Assembly (NCBI RefSeq): GCF_029338515.1
Contig: NZ_CP119988.1
Location: forward strand, 1,488,001-1,552,000
Direction: 5' to 3'
Source: Haloglomus litoreum
GTDB lineage: Archaea > Halobacteriota > Halobacteria > Halobacteriales > Haloarculaceae
Length of the DNA: 64,000 nt
Each line of letters opens with the position of its first letter. Positions within the stretch are counted from its first letter, which is position 1. This document shows, piece by piece, positions 42,278 through 50,541 of this stretch. The translations under genes and the position numbers were made by a program. The notes under the pieces were generated by a model that saw only the letters and a program-made list of their open reading frames with translations, did not search any database and was not told where the DNA came from.

Positions 42278-42652
42278 TCAGGTCTCCTTGCGCACCTCTT
42301 CCCACATCGCCGCCAGCTGTTCGTCGGCCGTGCGCTTCGCCCGGTCGATTCCAACATCGAGGGTGCGGTCCTCCTCGAGCGCGATGACGACACGGCTGAA
42401 GTCGACGTCGTACAGCGTGGTGTGGTGGCCGTCCGGCCGGACCTCCGTCGCCTCCCGGAGCAGGTCGGCCTCGGTCAGCAGATCCAGCTTCCGGTAGGCC
42501 GTCGAGGAGGGGATGTCGCACCGCTCGGATACCTCACCGGCCGATAGTGGCTCGTCGAGCGCCCGGATGATCGCCCGGCAGTCGGCGTCGTCGAGCGCCG
42601 TGAGTACCTCTTCGAGGCGGGGATCGGGCTCCGAGCGCAGGTTCCGCGCCAT
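42278..42652 (-). CDS. ArsR-type winged-helix regulator, first gene of the membrane-protein operon
   Basis: 124 aa. The HTH is visible in CRAIIRALDEPLSAGEVSERCDIPSSTAYRKLDLLTEADLLREATEVR. The wing is followed by a C-terminal helix (IALEEDRTLDVGIDRAKRTADEQLAAMWEE) that could dimerise or contact the membrane partners. No metal-binding cysteine pair, so metal sensing is unlikely. Followed at 2 nt by paralog 2 and then by paralog 1. Confidence 0.87.
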   Translation of the reverse strand: MARNLRSEPDPRLEEVLTALDDADCRAIIRALDEPLSAGEVSERCDIPSSTAYRKLDLLTEADLLREATEVRPDGHHTTLYDVDFSRVVIALEEDRTLDVGIDRAKRTADEQLAAMWEEVRKET

Positions 42653-42990
42653 ACCCGGTGAGTCGACGCCCCCTGCTTAAAATCTCCACGAAGCCGGCGG
42701 GGTACGCACGCTCGGCGGGACGCCGACGGAAGCGTCGCGGCGTTCATCGGCTCGGAGCGTCTCGAGAGCGCGCGTGACAGCCCGGCCGAGACGTGCGTCT
42801 CCCGAGGGACCACCCTCGGGGAACCAGTCGGTCGCCGCGCTGGCCCGTGGGGGGCTGGGGTGCCCGGCTCGCGAGTTCCCGCAACGTGGATGGATGGGGT
42901 TATCGCGCCGTTCCGGCCGTCGAGCCCACTTATCTCCACCCGGTGAGAACCGGGAGCAGCTTGATGGTGGAGTACTCGCAACTGTTCGGT
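42653..42990. other. Divergent intergenic region, no gene seen
   Basis: About 340 bp between the winged-helix gene and the first MoaD-like gene. A TATA-like ACTTATC at about 42928-42934 would place a start of transcription near 42958, close to an alternative ATG at 42964 for the MoaD-like gene. Frames through it look non-coding. Confidence 0.5.
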
Positions 42991-43404
42991 ATGACCTCTG
43001 ACGCCACAGGCCTGAGCGGCGGCCCACCCGCGAGCGAAGCGCGGGAGACGGCGCCCGAGGGGGCCGAGGCAGCGACGACGACCACCGTGTCGGTCCGTGC
43101 CTGCGGGCGGTTCCGGCGCGAGTTCGACGACCCGCGGTTCGAGTTCACCTTCACGGGCGATACGCTCCGTGAGTTCGTCGGCGCGCTCCTGGGAGCGCGC
43201 CCGGAGCTGGCCGACCGCCTCATCGGCGAGACCCGGCGCGAGGACGACGCCGGCTGGACCGACCTCCAGGACGACATGGCCGAGGGCAAGCGTCCGTTCG
43301 TCCGTGTGATGATCGACGGGACGTTCAACGAGTACCGCGGCGGCGCGGACGCGGAGCTGGACGACGGCGACCGCGTCGAGCTCGTCGAGCCGCTGACCTG
43401 CTGA
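42991..43404 (+). CDS. MoaD/ThiS-like ubiquitin-fold protein without GG tail, paralog 1
   Basis: 137 aa. The beta-grasp core runs VSVRACGRFRREFDDPRFEFTF, DTLREFVGALLGARPELADRLIG and FVRVMIDGTFNEYRGGADAELDDGDRVELVEPLTC. The last segment is the SAMP/MoaD end, but where sulfur carriers finish in Gly-Gly this one ends L-T-C, so it cannot be adenylated or thiocarboxylated by the usual route. About 25 residues are inserted between the helix and the penultimate strand. An upstream ATG at 42964 is an alternative. Paralogous to the next gene. Confidence 0.78.
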   Translation: MTSDATGLSGGPPASEARETAPEGAEAATTTTVSVRACGRFRREFDDPRFEFTFTGDTLREFVGALLGARPELADRLIGETRREDDAGWTDLQDDMAEGKRPFVRVMIDGTFNEYRGGADAELDDGDRVELVEPLTC

Positions 43405-43537
43405 GGGGCCCGGAGCCGGCCGCTCCTCGTTCCGTACCTCCGTTCCGTCTGCGAACCCGGAGCCGTCGCTCCAGCTCCCATGTCGCCCGAATATGTTCGG
43501 GGTCAGCTACTCGGAGCGGGCTGTCGGACCTCCCGCT

Positions 43538-43936
43538 ATGAGCACGACCACCGATGCGAAAGGTGAGCGGGCCGCGACCACGACGGTCGACGTGAAGGCA
43601 ACCGGTCACGTCCGGCGCGAACTCGGCGAGCACCGCTTCGACTACACCTTCGAGGGTGACACGCTCCGTGAGTTCCTCGATGCCCTGTTCGACGACCACC
43701 CGGCGCTGAAGGAGATGCTCGTCGCGGAGACGGAGGACGGTGCCAGCACCGCGGGCTGGGTCGACATCGAGGAGCTCCCGGGCGACTGGGCGAAGAACCC
43801 GGAGGGCGAGCAGACGCGCCCCTACGTCCGTGTCGTCGTCAACGGCACCTTCAACGAGCATCTCGACGGCTTCGACACCGAACTCGAGGACGGGGACCGG
43901 GTCGCGCTGATGTACCCGTTCATGTTCTGTATGTAG
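43538..43936 (+). CDS. MoaD/ThiS-like ubiquitin-fold protein without GG tail, paralog 2
   Basis: 132 aa. Beta-grasp segments TVDVKATGHVRRELGEHRFDYTF (17-39), DTLREFLDALFDDHPALKEML and YVRVVVNGTFNEHLDGFDTELEDGDRVALMYPFMF. It ends F-C-M rather than G-G. It shares the helix, the W-x-D segment in the insertion (GWVDIEELPGDWAKN) and the NGTFNE strand with paralog 1. Both lie next to cysE. Function unknown; the missing GG suggests a structural or regulatory beta-grasp protein, not a classic sulfur carrier. Confidence 0.8.
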   Translation: MSTTTDAKGERAATTTVDVKATGHVRRELGEHRFDYTFEGDTLREFLDALFDDHPALKEMLVAETEDGASTAGWVDIEELPGDWAKNPEGEQTRPYVRVVVNGTFNEHLDGFDTELEDGDRVALMYPFMFCM

Positions 43937-44083
43937 ATCGCCCGAGGGGCCCCACGTACAGATCGGCGGCGGACTCTCATCGTGACGTGGCCGGTGGCAG
44001 CGAGTGTTGGCTGCCTCCCCGACCTCGGGAGTCGGCCATCCACGTCGGACTGCCTGTGAACGGCGGGCTCCGGCGCCGGTGGT

Positions 44084-44692
44084 TCAGTCGGCCGGCTCTG
44101 CGGCCGGGCAGTCGGGGCCACAGACCGACAGTTCGCCGTCGACAGCGTCGTCGGCCGTCTCGGCTGGGGGTTCCGTCCCGTCGCCGGAGTCGATACGCCG
44201 GGCCGGGTTGCCCGCGACGGTCGCGCTCGCGGGAACGTCCTTCGTGACGACCGCGCCCGCGCCGACCGTCGCCCCCTCTCCGACCGTGATGTCGCCGATG
44301 AGCGTCGCGTTCGCGCCGAGTGTGACGCCGTCCTCGACGGTGGGGTGGCGTTTCTCCCGTCGTGGGGAGTCGCCACCCAGCGTCACGCCGTGGTAGCAGG
44401 CCACGTCGTCGCCGACCTCGGCCGTCTCGCCGACGACGACGCCCATCCCGTGGTCGATGAAGAACCGGCGCCCGATGTCGGCCGCAGGGTGGATCTCGAC
44501 GCCGGTGAACAGGCGGACGAACTGGGAGAGGAGCCGGGCGGCGAACGAGTGGCCCCGTTCGTGGAGTGCGTGGGCCAGCCGGTGGCCCCAGACGGCGTGC
44601 AGGCCGGGGTAGAGCAGGACCTGGGCAGCGCTGGTTGCGGCGGGGTCGGTCTCGCGGGCGGTACGGATGTCCTCGCGGATGTGGTCGAACAT
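44084..44692 (-). CDS. cysE: Serine O-acetyltransferase
   Basis: 202 aa. It forms O-acetylserine from serine and acetyl-CoA, the first step of cysteine synthesis. The N-terminal helices are short ([21 protein letters not shown]), followed by the left-handed beta-helix with [34 protein letters not shown] (catalytic His), GVTLGGD, and hexapeptide repeats to [20 protein letters not shown]. An odd acidic C-terminal tail ends [13 protein letters not shown] with two cysteines. The ATG at 44692 was chosen over an Arg-rich upstream extension to 44806. The tail could be regulatory, as CysE tails bind CysK in bacteria. Confidence 0.93.
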   Translation of the reverse strand: MFDHIREDIRTARETDPAATSAAQVLLYPGLHAVWGHRLAHALHERGHSFAARLLSQFVRLFTGVEIHPAADIGRRFFIDHGMGVVVGETAEVGDDVACYHGVTLGGDSPRREKRHPTVEDGVTLGANATLIGDITVGEGATVGAGAVVTKDVPASATVAGNPARRIDSGDGTEPPAETADDAVDGELSVCGPDCPAAEPAD

Positions 44693-44931
44693 GTGGTGTG
44701 GGTCGTGGGTGTGCGGTCGACGGTTGATACACGGCGATGCCCCGGCCGACGAGGTCGGCCGACGGGGGAGACGAGGAGAGTCAACAACAGCAGCACGGCG
44801 CCGCACGGACCGCGGGCTGGCGGACGCTGCGGGGTCGGCGCGGGTGACGCGTGCTGCCCATGGCTACCCGACCGTGGACCGTCCAGCGGCTAAAACGTGT
44901 TGCCCGAGCGCGCGGGCACCGGGCCGCTGGG

Positions 44932-45261
44932 TCAGTGGTCGTCCTCGCGCCACTTCTGGCCGCACTCCGTGCAGGTGAAAAAGCGCGTCTCGGACTCGTC
45001 GGCCGCGCGGATCTGCTTCATCTCGTAGCGGGCCCGGTCGTGGCCACACTCCGGGCAGATGACCGTCGTCGTCGGGCCGATCTCCTCGTCGTCGACCTCC
45101 GACATGTCGACCGGCCCGTCGTCGCTCTGTCCCTCGGTGGTGGTCATCGTCTCGCTGTCGTCGTCGCCACGGCCCTCCTCGTGCCCACAGGAGCGGCACA
45201 CCCAGGTAGCCTCGTCCTTCCCGGAGTGCATCATCGAACCGCATTCGTCGCAGAATTTCAT
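44932..45261 (-). CDS. Transcription factor S (TFS), canonical paralog
   Basis: 109 aa. N-terminal zinc ribbon with C4, C7, C22 and C25 (FCDECGSMM / VCRSCGHE). An acidic linker follows, then the C-terminal TFIIS-type ribbon CPECGHDRARYEMKQIRAADESETRFFTCTECGQKW. The acidic tip D88-E89 in AADESET is present, so transcript cleavage in backtracked RNA polymerase should be possible. ATG at 45261. Confidence 0.92.
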   Translation of the reverse strand: MKFCDECGSMMHSGKDEATWVCRSCGHEEGRGDDDSETMTTTEGQSDDGPVDMSEVDDEEIGPTTTVICPECGHDRARYEMKQIRAADESETRFFTCTECGQKWREDDH

Positions 45262-45350
45262 CTGACTGGCTACGGGTTCTCTATCGGTGTCTGTAAGTAT
45301 CTCGCTTTTCCGGCGGAAACTGCCCCCCTGGGGGGTCGGCCAGGGCGCAG

Positions 45351-45668
45351 TCAGGATTCGCGCCACTTGTGGCCACACTCGACGCAGGTGAACAGTCGAA
45401 CCTCGTACGACCCACCCGGCTTCGGGAGCATCTCGTAGTGGGCCCGGTCGCTGTCGCAGCCGTCTGCCGGGCAGGGTTCCCGCACCGCCTCGCCCGTCCC
45501 GTCGGTCGCGTCGACCACGGCCGGTGTCCCGTCGTCCTGCTGCTCCTGGCTGGTCGCGACCCCCGCTTCGCTCGACGCGTCGCGGGACTGCTCGTGGCCA
45601 CAGGAGCGGCACACCCAGGTACCGTCCGCCGTGTGCATCATCGAGCCGCACTCGTCGCAGAACTCCAT
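45351..45668 (-). CDS. Transcription factor S-like paralog lacking the acidic tip
   Basis: 105 aa (or 108 from 45677). Both zinc ribbons are intact: C4, C7, C20, C23 and CPADGCDSDRAHYEM ... FTCVECGHKW. The hairpin that should carry the Q-x-R-x-A-D-E catalytic motif reads MLPKPGGSYEVRLF, with no D-E pair. It may still bind polymerase but should not stimulate cleavage. The neighbour at 44932 is the active paralog; arrangement and sequence show a tandem duplication. Confidence 0.87.
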   Translation of the reverse strand: MEFCDECGSMMHTADGTWVCRSCGHEQSRDASSEAGVATSQEQQDDGTPAVVDATDGTGEAVREPCPADGCDSDRAHYEMLPKPGGSYEVRLFTCVECGHKWRES

Positions 45669-45867
45669 GCCCGCCACCTTGTCGGGCGGTGACAGTAAAG
45701 AGCCCGGTGCCGAGGTGGTGGAGAGCGGTGCGATCCCAGCGATGGAGGGCGGTCGGGAGGGGCGCCGTCGCGGCGGGCCAGGGACGGTCCAGCGCCGATC
45801 CGGGTCCGGAATCGAACAGGTCTAGCGTCCGACACCGATTTAACGCATGGTCGTATACTCGTCTCCA

Positions 45868-46386
45868 ATGATAGAGGCCACGAGCGCGGGAGCCATCCTC
45901 TTTCGTGACACCCGTGGCCGTCGCGAGTACCTCCTGCTCAAGTCCCGTCCGGGGGACTGGGAGTTCCCCAAGGGCGGTATCGAGGGTGAGGAGGAGTTAC
46001 AGCAGACGGCGATCCGCGAGGTGAAAGAGGAGGCCGGAATCGAGGATTTCCGGCTCATCGATGGCTTCCGCGAGGACTACGACTACGTCTTCGAGGCGAA
46101 CGGGAACACCATCCACAAGACGGTCCACCTGTTCATCGCGAAGTCGTTCGAGGCGTCCGCCGAACTGTCGAAGGAGCACCGCGACCTGCAGTGGCGCGAC
46201 TACGAGCAGGCCATCAACACCATCACCCAGGACGGGCCCCGCGACATCCTCCGGGAGGCCCACGACTTCCTCGACGAGACGCTGGAGGGGGACGAGGACG
46301 CCGACGAGGGGACTCCCGAAACGGGTGCCGAAGCCGCGGAGGGTGCGGCCGAGGCCGACGGCGGGGGGCGGGACGGGGAGGCCTGA
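45868..46386 (+). CDS. Nudix hydrolase (Ap4A-hydrolase-like)
   Basis: 172 aa from ATG 45868 (an ATG at 45847 adds seven residues). Nudix box GGIEGEEELQQTAIREVKEEAGIE with the canonical REVKEEAG core, preceded by EYLLLKSRPGDWEFPKGG, typical of bis(5'-nucleosyl)-tetraphosphatases. A TATA-like ATTTAACG at 45837-45844 sits 25 nt before 45868, favouring that start as leaderless. An acidic tail of about 40 residues follows the domain. Confidence 0.88.
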   Translation: MIEATSAGAILFRDTRGRREYLLLKSRPGDWEFPKGGIEGEEELQQTAIREVKEEAGIEDFRLIDGFREDYDYVFEANGNTIHKTVHLFIAKSFEASAELSKEHRDLQWRDYEQAINTITQDGPRDILREAHDFLDETLEGDEDADEGTPETGAEAAEGAAEADGGGRDGEA

Positions 46387-46393
46387 CCGTCGT

Positions 46394-48703
46394 TCACTCC
46401 AGCACGTCCAGCGACCGGAGTCGGTCGGGGAGCGCTGCGGCGATGTCGCTCCCGACCCGGAGGAAGACGGGCGGCTCGCCGAGCCGGGCGAGTACACGCC
46501 GCCAGCCGCGACCCTGCCGGACCTCACCCGACCAGAGGTGGCGCCACTCGCCGTCCGGGAGGTAGACGAACGGGTCGCGCACGTTCCGCTCGGTGACGGG
46601 CGCGACCAGCACGTCCCGCCCCAGCAGGAACTGGTCGTCCCGGCCCGCCGCGATGTCGTCCCCGGGGTAGTGCATCGCGAGCGGACGCACCAGCGGCAGG
46701 CCCCGGTTCGCGGCGACCTGCATCAACTCCTCACGGTACGACGCGAGCGCAGCGTACACCTTCGCGAACCGTGCGAACGCGTCGTACGTGCCATCGTCGT
46801 CGTAGATCTGGGCGTTCTCGCCGGGCTGGTTCCCCTCGTGGGTCCGGTAGACCGGTGTGAACGCCGACAGCTCGAGCCACCGGAGCAGTTCCTCGCGCGA
46901 GCGACTGACGCCGACGCCCGAGCGGACGATGCTGGTGTAGCCGCCGGCGTCGGGGTGGTTGAGCGAGACGCCCGAGAGTCCCGAGGAGAGCAGCGCCGGG
47001 ACGACGGTCCCGAGCCCGTCGTGGTCGTCCCAGGAGACGAGCTGGTCGCCCGTCCAGAACAGCGTGCTCTCGCCCGGCGAGCGCGTGAAGCCGGCACGCG
47101 TGAAGAACGTCGGCCGGCCGAGGCGGCGGTCACCGCCGGAGCCGTCCTCGCTCGCGGCCTCGACGACCTGTCGGTTGAGCGCGGCCCACTCGACGGGGTA
47201 GTGGTTGTGGTAGCTGTCGGCCTCGGCGTCGTCGAGGTCGGCCTCGAACGGGAGCCCCTCGCCGAAGTCGGCCATCCAGCCGTCGAATCCCTTGTCGAGG
47301 ACGTTCTCGCGCATGACCGCGCGGAACCACGCCCGGGCGTCGTCGTTCGAGAGGTCGAGGATGCCCACGTCGAAGTCGGTGATGGTGAGCATGTACGGCT
47401 CGTCGCTCCCGGATTCGGTGACGAGGTAGTCGGCCTCCCGAGCCTCGCGGAACAGGTTCCGGTCGACGCCGGACTTCCCGCTCACGTCGGCGAGATACGG
47501 GTTCACGTAGCCGAGGACGCCCACCCCCGCGTCGTGGAGGTCGGCGACGAGGTCGTCCCAGCCCGGGTAGGTGGCCTCGTCCAGCTCCCAGTTCCACCAG
47601 AGCTGCGACCCGAAGCTCGTCTCGCGGGCGCCGACCCAGTCCTGCAGCCAGACGCCGGCCAACGGCGTGTCCCGGGCCCGGAGTTCGGCCCACACCTCGC
47701 GCACCTTCTCGGTGCCGCCCTGGAGGTCGACGACCGCCCCGCGGTTCAGCCACTCCGGGAGCGGCGGCATCCGACCCGCGTACGCGGTGAACCGTTCGAC
47801 GCCTGCGGCGAGCGTGGGCGCGGGGAACAGCCGCGCACGGAGCCTGTCGGCGTACACCCGCGCGGAGGCCTCTCGTCGGCGCCGCAGGTCGAACACGCTG
47901 TAGGATGCGTTCTCCAGGCAGAGCCCGTAGCCGGCGTCGGAGAGCGCGTAGGGCATCGGCGCGTACGTCGAGAACGGTCCACCCCCCGCGCCCGGCGCCG
48001 CCGCGTTGACGACCTGTGTGACGATGGGTCGTCCGCGGCCGATGCCCTGCTCCTGGGTCACGATGGGGACCTCGTGGCCCTTCAGGTCGACGTGGCTGAA
48101 CTGCTCGCCGAAGCCGTAGACGCGCTCGTCCGCGGGCGTCCGGTAGCGCAGGCGCAGGCGATCGGCCTCGCCGCCGACGCTGGCCGAGAGGCCACAGTGG
48201 CCGTCCGGGAGCGCGGCGAACGCGAGTTCGTAGTCGACTGGTTCGCCGTCGTCGGCCGTCAGCAGCCCCGAGAGCGTCACCGTCTCAACGCCGGACGGGA
48301 ACGGGTCGCCGACGGCCGCCGTGCCGGGCGTCACGGCCCGAACGCGCTGGTCGACGAACGCGGTCTCCGTCGTCTCGTCCAGTTCGAACGTGCCGCGGCG
48401 CTCTGTCACGTCGAGCGTCGCCCGCGCCGCCGCGAGGACGTTCTCGCCCCGGATGGACCGGAGGAGCGTCGTCCCGGTCCCGGGATGAGTGACCCGGAGT
48501 GCGGGGGTGCCGTCCCCCGATTCGTCGGGGTCGTCCCACAGCACCCGGTAGTCCCCGATGTCGTACGTGACGGAGGGCGGTCGCCCCGTGATCGATCCGG
48601 CACCCGGCGGGTCCGAGAAGGAGGTACAGCCCGCGAGCCCGGCCGCGAGCCCCGTCGCGCCGGCCGCCCGGAGGAAGCGGCGACGGTCGCTGTCCCAGTC
48701 CAT
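46394..48703 (-). CDS. Tat-exported lipoprotein glycoside hydrolase family 31, sulfoquinovosidase-like
   Basis: 769 aa. A Tat signal (DRRRFLRAAG, RR at 7-8) with lipobox LAGC and Cys26 anchors it outside the cell. GH31 catalytic nucleophile D479 lies in WMADFGEG and acid/base D553 in WTGDQL. VWLQDWVGARETSFG with R360, NWELD, RTHEGNQPGEN and PLVRPLAMHYPGDD follow the YihQ pattern, not ordinary alpha-glucosidases. It should release sulfoquinovose from its glycosides, for instance from SQDG. The frame is open far upstream to 49819 but the ATG at 48703 gives the Tat signal. No SQ catabolism genes adjacent. Confidence 0.85.
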   Translation of the reverse strand: MDWDSDRRRFLRAAGATGLAAGLAGCTSFSDPPGAGSITGRPPSVTYDIGDYRVLWDDPDESGDGTPALRVTHPGTGTTLLRSIRGENVLAAARATLDVTERRGTFELDETTETAFVDQRVRAVTPGTAAVGDPFPSGVETVTLSGLLTADDGEPVDYELAFAALPDGHCGLSASVGGEADRLRLRYRTPADERVYGFGEQFSHVDLKGHEVPIVTQEQGIGRGRPIVTQVVNAAAPGAGGGPFSTYAPMPYALSDAGYGLCLENASYSVFDLRRRREASARVYADRLRARLFPAPTLAAGVERFTAYAGRMPPLPEWLNRGAVVDLQGGTEKVREVWAELRARDTPLAGVWLQDWVGARETSFGSQLWWNWELDEATYPGWDDLVADLHDAGVGVLGYVNPYLADVSGKSGVDRNLFREAREADYLVTESGSDEPYMLTITDFDVGILDLSNDDARAWFRAVMRENVLDKGFDGWMADFGEGLPFEADLDDAEADSYHNHYPVEWAALNRQVVEAASEDGSGGDRRLGRPTFFTRAGFTRSPGESTLFWTGDQLVSWDDHDGLGTVVPALLSSGLSGVSLNHPDAGGYTSIVRSGVGVSRSREELLRWLELSAFTPVYRTHEGNQPGENAQIYDDDGTYDAFARFAKVYAALASYREELMQVAANRGLPLVRPLAMHYPGDDIAAGRDDQFLLGRDVLVAPVTERNVRDPFVYLPDGEWRHLWSGEVRQGRGWRRVLARLGEPPVFLRVGSDIAAALPDRLRSLDVLE

Positions 48704-48811
48704 GACACGGCTCGTGCCCGGGAGCGCGAAAGGCCTGTCGCCGTCGGGTGGTCCGCTCCCGGCGCGCGTACCGACGGAACCGTTTAGCCACCTGCCCCCA
48801 TCCACCCGGTC

Positions 48812-49897
48812 GTGACCGACGGCGAAGTCGGCGGGTGGCCGCTCCCGGACCGCGAGTTCCCCTTCGAGCTGCGGGTCTGTCGGTGGGCCGAGACACGGTG
48901 GCCACCCGGTGGTGACCCCCCCGCCGACCGGGCGGTCCTCGTCGCCCGCCAGCTCGGCGTTCGGAACCGCCGGTGGGACACGCTCGTCCTGGAGTGCGAC
49001 CGGGCGGCCCTGGAGGCGCGGGCGGTGTTCGGCGAGCGGGCGCTGGATTCGGACCTGCTGCACGTCGTCCGGCACGCGCCGGCCGACTGGGCCTGGTACC
49101 GGGAGGCGCTGCCCGCCCCGGGATACCCGTGGCAGTACGTCCGCGAGGCCGTGCACGAGGCGGCAGAGCGCGACCTCGTCGAGAGACGCAAGCGCGGCAA
49201 CCGTATCGAACTCCGGCGGGAGTGGCGCTACCCGGAATGGGTCGAGCGCGTCGTCGCCATCGAGAACAAGCCCGACCTGGATGCGAGTGCCGCGCGGGCC
49301 CTGGGCGACCAGCTCGAGCGCGACGTGGCGCTCGGCCTCGCGGACGAGGTGTGGGTGGCGACACGGGCCACGGGCGACGAGGACGGCCGAGGCGTCGAGC
49401 CGGCGCTGCTGGAGCGCCTGCCCGTCGAGGCCGGTATCCTCGCCGTCCGCGAGGGCGACGGGCCGGCGGGGCTCGAGGTCGAGCCGATCTGGCAGCCGCG
49501 GTCGCTCGCGGTCGACGCGCCCGGCACGCGCATCCTCGAACGGCCGGCCGGCGGCGACCACGACCAGTCGGCCGCGCGGTTCGAGTACGTCGACCCGTCG
49601 TGGAAGGCAAGCAAGCGCCGCGAAATCGCCGAGCGGGCCTACGAGCGCGGCTGGCGCGGCTACGCCGACCACGTCCGAACGGACTGTCGACACTTCCGGC
49701 TGGCCGATGCAGCGGCGCCGCTGCCAGCGTGCGCGGCGAAGGGCCGCTGTGTCACCGCCCGCGAGTGCTCGGGCTCGTGCCCGTCCTTCGAGCCCGAGCC
49801 GCCGGCGTGGCGCTCGCACGGGTGGCCCATCGACGGCGGCCCCGGGAAGGGGGCGACGCGGCTACTGGAGCGACAGCGCGCACGATTTCGCGAGTAA
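48812..49897 (+). CDS. DUF5787-like haloarchaeal protein
   Basis: 361 aa. An N-terminal restriction-endonuclease-like region (REFPFELRVCRWAE, RAVLVARQLGVRNRRWDTLVLEC) has a possible metal-binding acidic residue and Lys in VVAIENKPDLDAS. The C-terminal cysteine cluster CRHFRLADAAAPLPACAAKGRCVTARECSGSC is likely zinc- or iron-binding. The name DUF5787 is from memory. A nuclease function is plausible (D/E-x-K in ENKPD) but unproven. Starts with a GTG at 48812; a TTTAG element at 48783-48787 lies 25-29 nt upstream, so the mRNA is probably leaderless. Confidence 0.8.
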   Translation: MTDGEVGGWPLPDREFPFELRVCRWAETRWPPGGDPPADRAVLVARQLGVRNRRWDTLVLECDRAALEARAVFGERALDSDLLHVVRHAPADWAWYREALPAPGYPWQYVREAVHEAAERDLVERRKRGNRIELRREWRYPEWVERVVAIENKPDLDASAARALGDQLERDVALGLADEVWVATRATGDEDGRGVEPALLERLPVEAGILAVREGDGPAGLEVEPIWQPRSLAVDAPGTRILERPAGGDHDQSAARFEYVDPSWKASKRREIAERAYERGWRGYADHVRTDCRHFRLADAAAPLPACAAKGRCVTARECSGSCPSFEPEPPAWRSHGWPIDGGPGKGATRLLERQRARFRE

Positions 49898-50003
49898 TGG
49901 CCGAAATACCGTCTTGTTTCGCGGTTTGGTGAGAAATAGGCGAGTTTTTCGATTATGTCTGGTGTTCGACTGACAGCCGTGGCGGCTGCACCGCCGGCTG
50001 CGG

Positions 50004-50438
50004 TCAGTCCACGATCACCCGGTTCGGCGGCTCGGCCCTGATGAGGGCCGCGAGGTTGTCCAGGTCCTCGGCCAGCTGGACGACGAGGTCGTCGAGCGTC
50101 ACGATGCCGCGCAGCTCCCCCTCCTCGAGGACGGGGACGCGACGGACGCCCTCGTCGCGCATCATCCGCGCGAGCTCGTGCGTGTCGGTGTCCGGGGTGG
50201 CGGTGAACACGACGGGCGAGAGGATCTGATTCACGACCGTCCGCTCCAGCGTCTCCACGAACTCCTGGCCGAAGACCACGAGGTCCCGGTCGGTCACGAT
50301 GCCACAGACCTCGTCGGCGGCGTTCAGCACCACGGCGCTTCCGACATCGCGCTCGCGGAACACCGCGGCCACCTCCAGCACGGTGTCGTCGAGGTCGACC
50401 GTCACCACGTCCGTCGTCATCACTGATTCGAGTCCCAT
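50004..50438 (-). CDS. Tandem CBS-domain protein
   Basis: 144 aa, two CBS motifs: ESVMTTDVVTVDLDDTVLEVAAVFRERDVGSAVVLNAADEVCGIVTDRDL and NQILSPVVFTATPDTDTHELARMMRDEGVRRVPVLEEGELRGIVTLDDLVV. It would bind adenine nucleotides as a stand-alone sensor. The ATG at 50438 gives the family N-terminus; the frame extends to 50528. Function of the partner unknown. Confidence 0.92.
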   Translation of the reverse strand: MGLESVMTTDVVTVDLDDTVLEVAAVFRERDVGSAVVLNAADEVCGIVTDRDLVVFGQEFVETLERTVVNQILSPVVFTATPDTDTHELARMMRDEGVRRVPVLEEGELRGIVTLDDLVVQLAEDLDNLAALIRAEPPNRVIVD

Positions 50439-50541
50439 ACGTGGGAGAGGACGGCAGCGGTACTGGCTGTACGGCTGGTTCCCGCGGAATGAGAACCGGT
50501 CAGTGTCGGCGGTCGGCCGTCCGGTCACCCGATCTGTCGCC

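Noticed and set aside
46061-48787. Very long plus-strand open frame (about 900 codons) opposite the GH31 gene
   Set aside because: It is antisense to a protein with clear family motifs, has Arg/Val/Gly-rich composition unlike the acidic proteome, and arises because high GC at third codon positions removes stop codons. Similar antisense frames at 33960-36083, 18436-20088, 28kb and elsewhere were also left out.
48704-49819. In-frame extension of the GH31 gene upstream to 49819
   Set aside because: The Tat signal and lipobox begin at the ATG at 48703, and the extension overlaps the divergent gene at 48812 antisense. It would add 372 residues with non-haloarchaeal composition.
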